A DNA stretch of 14,403 bases. Source: PALSA-1355 sp031400775. Lineage in GTDB: Bacteria; Planctomycetota; Planctomycetia; Pirellulales; PALSA-1355. Within the stretch, counting starts at the first letter, position 1. Each line of letters starts with the position of its first letter. The stretch lies in assembly GCA_031400775.1 (NCBI GenBank), contig JANNQN010000029.1, positions 1 to 14,403 on the forward strand. The letters are read 5' to 3'. Position numbers and translations under genes: made by a program. This document shows positions 7,041-13,223 of this stretch, piece after piece. Below the pieces are notes generated by a model. That model had not been told where the DNA came from. It was given only the letters and a program-made list of their open reading frames with translations, and did not search any database.

Positions 7041-8294
7041 CTACTTTGCTTTCACGTCATAGCACCACAACATGCCCAGGTCGCGGATATAGAGCTTGCC
7101 GTCGGCGACTACCGGGTAAGGCCAAGCCAGCGACTTGCCGCGATCCGGCTGATCAGGGAGCGTGAAACGCCCTTTTTCGTGGTACGCTTCCGACGTGGCC
7201 TCCACGAGCGCCATGTCCCCATTCTCGCCGTGGACGTAGATGAGTCCGTCGGCATAACAGACCGAGCCAGCTCCAACGCATCGGTTCTGCCACTTCACTT
7301 CGCCAGTGGCGAAGTCGACGCACAACAGTCCTTGGCCATTGGTGCCGTACAATTTCCCACCGACCTCGACTGAACCGCCGATACTGTTGGGCAACTTCGG
7401 CAGGAAATAAACTTCTTTTGCCTCGATCTGGCCGCCGTCCGATGTGAGTTCCACTAGCGCGCCGCCGCCGCGACCGGTGCTGCTATAGACAAAACCTTGC
7501 TGGGCCACGGGCGTGGGGATGTTGGCGGTGCTTCCCTTGGCCGATTTGTCGTAGCGCCACAACAATTCGCCCGTCTTGGCGTCCACGCCTACCAGCCCCT
7601 TGGACAAGAATTGAACGTATTGCCTCCGCCCTGCGGCATTCACGACGATGATCGATGCATAGTTCGCCAGATCCGCTTCGGGCGTGGACGACTTCCAAAC
7701 CGTCTCGCCGGTCTTCTTGTTGAGCGCCACGAGCGTGGCCTCTTTGCCGCCAGGTGTGCAGACCAGCAGGTCGCCATCCACCAGCGGCGACTCGGAATAG
7801 GCCCAAGCGCCCGGCTTTCCGCCGAAGTCAGAGCGCAGATTCTTCTGCCAGACTTTTTTGCCCGAGGCCGTTTCGAGGCAAGCCAGATCCCCGTCCGAGC
7901 CCAGCGCGAACAGCAGGGGTCCATCGATTGTGGGCGTCGATCGCGCCGCAGGGTACTGCAATGCCGTGTTCGGCCCGACATTGCCGACGCGCACTCTCCA
8001 GATTTGTTGACCGTCTTTCGTGTCCAGAGCCTGCACGAACTCGTCGTCCATGCCCGTGTTGCTCATCACGTAAAGCCTGTCCCCAACCACCGAGGGAGTC
8101 GAATATCCATCGCCAATGTCCTTGGCCTGCCATACGAGCTTCGGTCCATCGGCCGGCCACTGTTTCAATAGCCCGCGCTCGCCGGAGATTCCATTGCGCT
8201 GCGGTCCGCGCCACTGTGGCCAATCGGCGGCAACGACCGACGAAGAATTGGCCGCAATCCACGCCACGGCTAGCAGCAATAATCGTATTTTCAT
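7041..8294 (-). CDS. secreted PQQ-like beta-propeller protein
   Basis: Encodes 417 residues from the ATG at 8294. A GGGAGAA Shine-Dalgarno lies about 7 bases upstream and a clean Sec signal peptide follows (MKIRLLLLAVAWIAANSSSVVAA, cut before DWPQ). The frame stays open upstream to 8513, but those residues are not signal-like. The mature start DWPQWRGPQRNGISGERGLL is a hallmark of the large planctomycete family of PQQ-like/BamB-like propellers. At least six blade-like repeats can be seen with the pattern G(D/K)LYV...LD..TG...W, for example VQALDTKDGQQIWRVRVG, LACLETASGKKVWQKNL, LVALNKKTGETVWKSS, LVGVDAKTGELLWRYD and LLCVDFATGEVKWQN. No lipobox or cytochrome motif is seen. It is periplasmic or extracellular. 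Whether it binds PQQ or is a pure protein-interaction propeller is not decidable here. Confidence 0.88.
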   Translation of the reverse strand: MKIRLLLLAVAWIAANSSSVVAADWPQWRGPQRNGISGERGLLKQWPADGPKLVWQAKDIGDGYSTPSVVGDRLYVMSNTGMDDEFVQALDTKDGQQIWRVRVGNVGPNTALQYPAARSTPTIDGPLLFALGSDGDLACLETASGKKVWQKNLRSDFGGKPGAWAYSESPLVDGDLLVCTPGGKEATLVALNKKTGETVWKSSTPEADLANYASIIVVNAAGRRQYVQFLSKGLVGVDAKTGELLWRYDKSAKGSTANIPTPVAQQGFVYSSTGRGGGALVELTSDGGQIEAKEVYFLPKLPNSIGGSVEVGGKLYGTNGQGLLCVDFATGEVKWQNRCVGAGSVCYADGLIYVHGENGDMALVEATSEAYHEKGRFTLPDQPDRGKSLAWPYPVVADGKLYIRDLGMLWCYDVKAK

Positions 8295-8706
8295 CGGAGT
8301 TCTCCCTGGCACGATGTTGGGTTCCGTGCAGTAGTGCCGCGTCGGCACCAATTCTCCAAAGGATAACCCAACGGCTCGGTGTGCTCGATGGCAGTTGGCA
8401 CTGTCTCGTCCTCGTACCAAGGGACGTTCACCGACATTGGAACCGTGCGGTGGACTGCGGTCAAACATTTGGTTCAAGGACCGCGGATGTGTCGAAAGCC
8501 GTTCGACTCTCAAGGCACTCGACCCACACGGCGGCGGCAGGGAACTAAAGAGGACGCCAAGTATGAAATTGCCGTGTCGAAAATCAAAACGCTATCGACT
8601 TGTCCCCTGAGATTCTTGAGGCCGGCCTCCATTGTTCTCCAAGAGAGCGTAAAGATCATTGCCGCAATCGACGCTTGCGTCCTAGTGACGATCGCCGCGG
8701 CCGAAC

Positions 8707-8724
8707 CGGGTGTAGCTACACCCG
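8707..8724. repeat. 18-base perfect palindrome
   Basis: CGGGTGTAGCTACACCCG is fully self-complementary. It lies in the long spacer, 121 bases downstream of the thiO stop. It could be an operator, a cruciform or repeat-element core, or part of a terminator. No T-run directly follows on either strand. Confidence 0.7.
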
Positions 8725-8729
8725 CAATG

Positions 8730-8756
8730 GGGTCTTTTCGGGTCTTACGGGGTCTT
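8730..8756 (+). repeat. three GGGTCTT units at exact 10-base spacing
   Basis: GGGTCTT occurs at 8730-8736, 8740-8746 and 8750-8756. The spacer triplets differ (TTC, ACG), so only the heptamer is kept. The array begins six bases after the 18-base palindrome. One-helical-turn spacing is typical of cooperative protein-binding sites, but a decayed tandem repeat is also possible. Confidence 0.65.
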
Positions 8757-8844
8757 TCAATGCAGCGACGGTTTTAACGGAAGTCTCTGAAAGACGCAGG
8801 TTTATGGTCGACAACCGCGGGTTTTCGTCAGCGGACTGTTTTCA

Positions 8845-10008
8845 TTAGTGCAAGGGGGCCTCGCGCGCCGGGCGCGCGGCCAAGATGGATGTCTCGCTGG
8901 GCGATACATCGCGATCCGCGCGGAACATCGACAGGTCGATTTGCGGTTGCTCGCCGCGAATCAATTGAGACATCACCACGGCCGTGCCGGTCGAAAGTTG
9001 CAAGCCGCTACGAAAATGCCCGGCCGCAACGAAGGCATTCTCCACCCCGGGCAGCGCTCCCAGATAGGGCAAGCCATCGCTCGTAGCAGGGCGCAAGCCG
9101 GCCCAAGTCCGCTCGATGGTCGCCGAATCGAGATCGCCGACCAGGCTCAACGCGAAGTCGAGCAAGCCGGCGACACCCGCGGCTGTCGTGCCGCGATCGA
9201 ATCCGACGTCGTCTTCCGTCGAGCCGACCAACAGCCGGCCATCGACTCGCGGCACCAGATAGCGGCTGCCCTCGTTGATGATTCGTGACAGCATGGGCCG
9301 GGCGGTCGACAACAACACCATCTGCCCGCGGATGGGTTTGATGTGCGGCGTGACCCCCAGCTTTTTCATCAGGGCCGCCGACCATGCGCCGGTCGTGACG
9401 CAAACCGCATCGGCCCGCAGCAAGCCACGATTGGTGCGCACTCCGCAGACGCGCTCGCCGCGAATTTCGAAGTCCTCGGCCGAAACATTCGGCGAAATCT
9501 CGACGCCGCGCTGCGCGCAAGCGATCACGAGCGCCTTGAGATGCCGCGGGTTGCGAATCTGGCATTCCGCCGGCACGTGGTAGGCAGCTTCCAGCATGCC
9601 TCGCGGCAGCAAGGACGATTCGAGCTCGACCAGCGAGGCTGCCGAAAGGCGCTGGGCCGTGATTCCGCGCGATCCGGCGAGCGTGGCGAACTGAACCAGC
9701 CGACGGGCCTCGTCGGCGTCGCGGGCCAGGTAAATTGCGCCCGAGCGGCGAAATCCGTTGTCGTTGCCGGTGGTCTTCAATAAGTCGGCCGACCATTGAG
9801 CGTGCAATGCGTTGCTCAGTGCCGTCAACTGTTCGAGCGGATTGTCGGAGTCCGACCAGGCTGGCGGAAGAATTCCGGCCCCGGCCCAGGAAGCCTCGCG
9901 CCCCGGCTGGCCGGCATCGATGAGCCGCACTTGCAGTCCGTGGCCGGCCAATTCATAGGCCAGCGACAGGCCGATGACCCCTCCTCCCACGATCAAACAA
10001 TCGGACAT
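8845..10008 (-). CDS. thiO: glycine oxidase ThiO-type FAD-dependent amine oxidase
   Basis: Encodes 387 residues from the ATG at 10008, whose N-terminus MSDCLIVGGGVIGLSLAYELA starts directly at the FAD-binding strand. An in-frame ATG at 10032 with AAGG four bases upstream would add eight residues. ThiO/DAO-family signatures are the GxGxxG (VGGGVIGLSLAYEL), ASWAGAGILPP (the AG.G loop after the first helix-strand unit), PIRGQMVLL, YLVPRVDGRLLVGST, WAGLRPATSDGLPYLG and the closing GHFRSGLQLSTGTA. The enzyme oxidises glycine to iminoglycine (dehydroglycine), which feeds thiazole formation in thiamine synthesis. No other thiamine gene is in the window, so a general D-amino-acid or sarcosine oxidase role cannot be excluded. 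The glutaredoxin-like gene lies upstream on the same strand, separated by a strong hairpin. Confidence 0.85.
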   Translation of the reverse strand: MSDCLIVGGGVIGLSLAYELAGHGLQVRLIDAGQPGREASWAGAGILPPAWSDSDNPLEQLTALSNALHAQWSADLLKTTGNDNGFRRSGAIYLARDADEARRLVQFATLAGSRGITAQRLSAASLVELESSLLPRGMLEAAYHVPAECQIRNPRHLKALVIACAQRGVEISPNVSAEDFEIRGERVCGVRTNRGLLRADAVCVTTGAWSAALMKKLGVTPHIKPIRGQMVLLSTARPMLSRIINEGSRYLVPRVDGRLLVGSTEDDVGFDRGTTAAGVAGLLDFALSLVGDLDSATIERTWAGLRPATSDGLPYLGALPGVENAFVAAGHFRSGLQLSTGTAVVMSQLIRGEQPQIDLSMFRADRDVSPSETSILAARPAREAPLH

Positions 10009-10063
10009 GGATGCGTCCCGCGTTGCTACCATTGACCTTGCGCCGGCGCGCCATTGTATCGCC

Positions 10064-10095
10064 TGGCAGGGCGGCCTACGAGGATCGCCCTGCCA
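10064..10095 (-). terminator. 10-bp perfect stem-loop between the glutaredoxin-like gene and thiO
   Basis: TGGCAGGGCG (10064-10073) and CGCCCTGCCA (10086-10095) are perfect inverted copies, with CCTACGAGG in the loop forming a further small stem. It starts four bases past the glutaredoxin-like stop codon, so it may terminate or attenuate transcription before thiO. No U-tract follows, so a dispersed repeat or an RNA-stabilising hairpin is also possible. Confidence 0.5.
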
Positions 10096-10099
10096 TCGC

Positions 10100-10336
10100 T
10101 TAGCTCCGTTTGCGATTGGCAAGCAATCGTCGCAGCAATAATTCGTCGACCCTTCCGCGAAATCGCTCCCGGCCGTCAATGACGACCACCGGCACGCAAG
10201 CGTCGTAGCGGGCTCGCAATTCTGGATCGGCATCGATGTCGATCCGATCAAATTTCAGGCCGTGCCGCGCGAGAATTTCGGCGGCCACGTCGCAAAGATG
10301 GCAACCGTTTCGCGAATACAGGACAATGTCGGACAT
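10100..10336 (-). CDS. glutaredoxin-like thiol protein (DUF836 type)
   Basis: Encodes 78 residues from the ATG at 10336; a second ATG directly upstream (10339) would add one Met. Upstream residues in the open frame are low-complexity, so the long reading is rejected. The fold order fits a minimal thioredoxin-like protein: a first strand DIVLYS, the redox motif CHLC (residues 12-15) on helix 1, a second strand DRIDIDAD, the cis-proline segment CVPVVVID (P49), and a C-terminal helix. The Leu-containing CxLC motif and the very small size are typical of the DUF836/YfiH-neighbour glutaredoxin-like group rather than classical CPYC glutaredoxins. It should be cytoplasmic and reduce disulfides of unknown partners. 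It is divergent from the kinase gene. Confidence 0.8.
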   Translation of the reverse strand: MSDIVLYSRNGCHLCDVAAEILARHGLKFDRIDIDADPELRARYDACVPVVVIDGRERFRGRVDELLLRRLLANRKRS

Positions 10337-10380
10337 CATGGACAACTTGCTGATTTCGATCGATCCAGGGCTGCGCGTGC

Positions 10381-10394
10381 CGCCCCCGGGGGCG
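10381..10394. repeat. 14-base GC palindrome CGCCCCCGGGGGCG
   Basis: A perfect self-complementary sequence in the 155-base divergent spacer between the glutaredoxin-like gene and the kinase gene, about 45 bases upstream of the former's start. It could be an operator, but runs of C and G form palindromes easily by chance in this composition. Confidence 0.45.
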
Positions 10395-10438
10395 AGCCGC
10401 TGAGGGTCAGGCAGCCGCGGCGGGCCTTTCCGAACCCT

Positions 10439-10467
10439 TTGCCCGTAAGTATTCTCACACATAGTAT
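10439..10467 (+). promoter_or_regulatory. candidate sigma70-type promoter for the Ser/Thr kinase gene
   Basis: TTGCCC (10439-10444) and TAGTAT (10462-10467) are separated by 17 bases, the optimal spacing, and lie 24 bases upstream of the kinase start in the most AT-rich part of the spacer. The -10 box matches the consensus at four of six positions and the -35 at three, so this is suggestive only. Confidence 0.35.
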
Positions 10468-10491
10468 TTCGCACTCAAGTGGTTCGCCGCC

Positions 10492-12108
10492 ATGAGCATG
10501 TTGTCACTCGACAAATTCGTGGCACTCGTGGGCCGCAGCAAGCTGGTCAACGAAGGCCGGCTTTCCGAAGCGGTCGACGACTGGAAACGCCAAGCGACGC
10601 TGCGGCAACTGGACGACGCGCGGCACTGCGCCGAGCATTTCGTCCGCTCCGGCCTGCTGACCGAATGGCAATCGGCCAAGCTGCTCGACGGCCGCCATCG
10701 CGGATTCTTCCTGGGCAAATACAAGCTGCTGGACCATCTGGGCAGCGGCGGCATGAGCAGCGTGTACCTGGCCGAGCACGTGCTGATGCAACGCCGCGTG
10801 GCCATCAAGGTCCTGCCGCACAATCGCGTCGGCGACTCCTCGTACCTGGCCCGTTTTCATTTCGAGGGCCAGGCCGCCGCGGCACTCGATCATCGCAATA
10901 TCGTGCGGGCCTACGACCTGGATAACGAAGGTCGGATTCACTACCTGGTGATGGAATACATCGAGGGCCGCGATCTGCAAGCCATCGTCGAGCAGGATGG
11001 TCCGCTCGAATTCCACGCCGCCGCCAACGTCGTGGCGCAAGCCGCGGCCGGCTTGGAGCACGCGCATCAGCGCGGCCTGGTGCATCGCGATATCAAGCCG
11101 GCGAATCTGCTGGTGGATCTCCAAGGCACGGTCAAGATTCTGGATATGGGCCTGGCGAAATTCACGCCGGAAACCCGGCCAACTCCCGGATTTGCCCACG
11201 ACGACCAAATTCTGGGCACGGCCGACTATCTGGCGCCCGAGCAGGCCGCCAATCCTCGCTCGGTCGATCATCGGGCCGATATGTACTCGCTGGGTTGCAC
11301 GCTTTATTTTCTGCTCAGCGGCCATCCGCCATTCGCCGATGGCACTTCGATGGAACGCATGGCGGCCCATCAACAACAAATGCCGCCCAGCCTGTTGCTG
11401 GACCGTCCCGATGCCCCGTCGAAGCTGGTGGCGATCTGCCGGCGGATGATGGAAAAATCGCCCGACGGCCGCTACCAATCGGCCGGCGAGGTCAAACACG
11501 CTTTGGGCGCGTGGCTGGAGAGCGAAGCGGCCCTGGGATACGTTACCACCGCGACCTTGATGATCTCGGCCGAGCCGGCCTCCGCCGCGCGCTCGCACGC
11601 CAAGTCGAAGGCGAATCTTGTCTCAGGCTCGGCACCGGACTTAAACCCGCTGCCTCCCGATTTCCCGCAGGGCTCCTCGTCTTTGCAGGATACCGATTCT
11701 AATTTGAATCGCGCCGCGACGGTGAAGATTCCGATCGAGCTGGCGCGACTAACCGGCGAGGCGCCTATCGCGCCGCGTGCTGTCGAACCGCCGCCAGCCG
11801 CGGCGCCGCCAGCGGACGCGAACTTGTTGCTCGGCGGCGCGTTGCCGGTGCCGCCGCCGATCGTCGCCCCCCCGCGCGAACCGCCAATCGCGCCACTTGT
11901 TGCGCCGGTCGAGATTGCTTCGATCGCGCCCGGCGCGGCGAATTTGGAAGACTCGCTCAGCGATATCGCCGCGCGGCCTCAGCGCGGCCGCGCGCGTTTT
12001 TTGCGCGCGGCGCGCGCCGCGCGATGGCCCACCTGGCTGAGCGCCGCGGCACTTACGATTCTAATTCTCGGCGCCGTCGCGCTGACGGTCGTGGCGATCG
12101 CGCAATAA
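10492..12108 (+). CDS. tail-anchored Ser/Thr protein kinase (Hanks type, planctomycete style)
   Basis: Encodes 538 residues. Residues 1-75 form the helical extension common in planctomycete kinases, with the pattern LDKFVALVGRSKLV...LLTEWQSAKLL.GRHRGFFLGKY. The kinase domain (about 77-345) has the glycine loop GSGGMSSVYLA (84-94), lysine K106 in VAIKV, E125, the catalytic loop HRDIKPANLL (198-207), DMG (218-220) in place of DFG, LAPEQ for the APE motif, and D263 in DMYSLG. All catalytic residues are present. A Pro/Ala-rich linker (about 380-490) leads to a basic patch and one membrane helix (about 517-537) ending at the last residue. There is no extracellular sensor domain. An activation-loop threonine is present in LGTADYLAPE. 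The kinase domain faces the cytoplasm; substrates are unknown. The tail contains T6 next to a GC hairpin (11997-12023). Confidence 0.9.
   Translation: MSMLSLDKFVALVGRSKLVNEGRLSEAVDDWKRQATLRQLDDARHCAEHFVRSGLLTEWQSAKLLDGRHRGFFLGKYKLLDHLGSGGMSSVYLAEHVLMQRRVAIKVLPHNRVGDSSYLARFHFEGQAAAALDHRNIVRAYDLDNEGRIHYLVMEYIEGRDLQAIVEQDGPLEFHAAANVVAQAAAGLEHAHQRGLVHRDIKPANLLVDLQGTVKILDMGLAKFTPETRPTPGFAHDDQILGTADYLAPEQAANPRSVDHRADMYSLGCTLYFLLSGHPPFADGTSMERMAAHQQQMPPSLLLDRPDAPSKLVAICRRMMEKSPDGRYQSAGEVKHALGAWLESEAALGYVTTATLMISAEPASAARSHAKSKANLVSGSAPDLNPLPPDFPQGSSSLQDTDSNLNRAATVKIPIELARLTGEAPIAPRAVEPPPAAAPPADANLLLGGALPVPPPIVAPPREPPIAPLVAPVEIASIAPGAANLEDSLSDIAARPQRGRARFLRAARAARWPTWLSAAALTILILGAVALTVVAIAQ
12004..12023 (+). 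repeat. 20-base GC palindrome beside a T6 run in the kinase tail
   Basis: CGCGCGGCGCGCGCCGCGCG is a perfect palindrome (8-bp stem, 4-base loop), located one base after T TTT TTG at 11997-12003, read in the kinase zero frame as Arg-Phe-Leu. It encodes part of the basic patch before the membrane helix. Confidence 0.55.
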
Positions 12109-12422
12109 CCCGCGAGCGCCAGTGCAAAAAACGCCGCCAGGGCCATTTCACCAGCCGCAAAACGGCTCTCGTCAAGACCCCCTTCTGGCGAAATAATCGG
12201 CATAAACGGATCGTCTTAAGTCTTTTGAAATAAGCGACTTAAAATAATCTATTGCAAGTCATCCGGCTGCCTACGTAGGATGGAATTGGCGAGGGCACGC
12301 CAGCCACTCGTGCGGGGGCTTGTGCCAGCCGTGCGAGATCGGGGTTGCAGCGGGGCGGACAGGAAGAGTTGCCCCTCAAAGGATTGTCTTGTGCTGCCAA
12401 TTCACCTTTGGGGTTTTCTGTC
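12109..12422. other. 314-base spacer between the kinase and HExxH genes
   Basis: No gene is supported. It has a small AGCCG-CAAAA-CGGCT hairpin (12153-12167) after the kinase stop without a T-run, then an unusually AT-rich patch around 12215-12255, then a candidate promoter (12252-12281). A TTG at 12345 could extend the next gene, but the added residues do not resemble protein-like sequence. Confidence 0.5.
12252..12281 (+). promoter_or_regulatory. candidate promoter upstream of the HExxH gene
   Basis: TTGCAA (12252-12257) and TAGGAT (12276-12281) are 18 bases apart, each matching four of six consensus positions, and follow an AT-rich stretch. The palindrome CCTACGTAGG (12270-12279) overlaps the -10 box and could be an operator. 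It would give a leader of about 135 bases. Confidence 0.35.
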
Positions 12423-13148
12423 ATGCAACGCCGCGACCTTAAATTCGGTGGCCGGTTTCCCCAGTCGCAACCGATGGGCGCCGCGGCATTGACCAAAGCC
12501 CGGCGACCGGGGGTGTTGGCGAATAAGCGCGTGCGCGGAGTGCCGCGTAACGAACGCCTGCCATTTATACCCCCCGAAGATTGGCATGAGCCGACCGAAG
12601 AAGAGCGCGGCTACCGCGTGATCGTGCAGCAGCCCGGCGTCGGCTTCCGGCACATCCTCTCGCCCAACGACATTCGCGAGCGGCTGAGCCGGTTCCCGTC
12701 CGAGATGCTCGCCAGCCTGGAAGTCGTGCAGATGAGCCGCATGACGCGCAAGAAGGCCAGCTTCCCCTGCTACGGCATGCAATGGGGTGCGAGCCTGTAC
12801 CTCTATCCGATTGAAGAGAACCTGGTCGAGGTCTATCATTGTCCGCCCACGCCCAACCAGGTCAACGAAGCCCGGATGTACGGCGGTCGCTGGTCGCAGC
12901 ACGCCCGCGGCGTCTGGCGGCTGGAATGGACCGAGGCCTCGGTCCGCGACTTTTATCTGAACAACATCCTGATCCACGAGCTGGGCCACCTGGTCGACGC
13001 CCGCAACACGAGCTACGTGGACCGCGAGCGATACGCCGAGTGGTTTGCCCTGGAGTATGGATACAAGCGCAGCCGACTCGAGCGCGAGCCCAAGCCGATC
13101 GTCCGCCGCCACCACGCGCACGCCTCGCGGCGGATTCAGGGGGCGTGA
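12423..13148 (+). CDS. HExxH-motif putative metalloprotein, unknown family
   Basis: Encodes 241 residues from the ATG at 12423 (GGGG about 10 bases upstream); an in-frame TTG at 12345 is less likely. I do not recognise a named family. Near the C-terminus, FYLNNILIHELGHLVDARN carries HELGH (185-189), preceded by hydrophobic residues as in zinc metallopeptidases. E206 in ERYAEWFALEYG, 17 residues after the motif, is a plausible third zinc ligand, giving a gluzincin-like arrangement (compare ExxA-F in ImmA-type proteases). The N-terminal 50 residues are basic and rich in Arg and Pro. The middle (SEMLASLEVVQMSRMTRKKASFPCYGMQWGASLYLYPIEENLVEVYHCPP) is mixed beta-like. There is no signal peptide, so it is probably cytoplasmic. 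The stop is followed at once by a 71-base inverted repeat element. Confidence 0.7.
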   Translation: MQRRDLKFGGRFPQSQPMGAAALTKARRPGVLANKRVRGVPRNERLPFIPPEDWHEPTEEERGYRVIVQQPGVGFRHILSPNDIRERLSRFPSEMLASLEVVQMSRMTRKKASFPCYGMQWGASLYLYPIEENLVEVYHCPPTPNQVNEARMYGGRWSQHARGVWRLEWTEASVRDFYLNNILIHELGHLVDARNTSYVDRERYAEWFALEYGYKRSRLEREPKPIVRRHHAHASRRIQGA

Positions 13149-13149
13149 C

Positions 13150-13220
13150 GTAGCAGGCACACGCCTGTGTGCCGTAGCTGGGAGTGGAGCAGGCGACGGC
13201 ATACGGCGTATGCCTGCTAC
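13150..13220. repeat. 71-base nested inverted-repeat element, possibly a bidirectional terminator
   Basis: The outer arms GTAGCAGGCA (13150-13159) and TGCCTGCTAC (13211-13220) are a perfect 10-bp inverted repeat. Within them lie two further hairpins, GGCACAC-GCCT-GTGTGCC (13156-13173) and GGCATAC-GGC-GTATGCC (13198-13214), both perfect 7-bp stems. Outer and inner pairings overlap, so the RNA can fold in alternative ways. TTTT follows on + (13221-13224). The element begins two bases after the HExxH stop codon and ends three bases before the larE stop, filling the space between two convergent genes. From memory, similar GGCACAC/GGCATAC hairpins are dispersed in Pirellulales genomes. Confidence 0.75.
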
Positions 13221-13223
13221 TTT

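Larger units (their letters stand above)
8295..8844. other. 550-base spacer without a convincing gene
   Basis: Small open frames exist on + (the longest runs 8379-8777), but none starts with a good ribosome site and shows recognisable protein sequence. One 15-codon frame at 8563-8610 (MKLPCRKSKRYRLVP) has AAAGAGGA 8 bases upstream and could be a tiny peptide or chance. The 3' part carries an 18-base palindrome and three phased GGGTCTT repeats. The left end should hold the promoter of the - strand propeller gene; I could not pick out convincing boxes. Confidence 0.55.

Noticed and set aside
8295..8513. N-terminal extension of the propeller protein to 8513
   Set aside because: The extra 73 residues do not look like a leader, whereas the ATG at 8294 has a strong ribosome site and a proper signal peptide.
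8379..8777. 132-codon open frame in the long spacer
   Set aside because: No good ribosome site, mixed composition and no recognisable fold or motif. It spans the palindrome and phased repeats, which fits non-coding DNA better.
12153..12167. Intrinsic terminator after the kinase gene
   Set aside because: The AGCCG/CGGCT stem is only five base pairs and no T-run follows.
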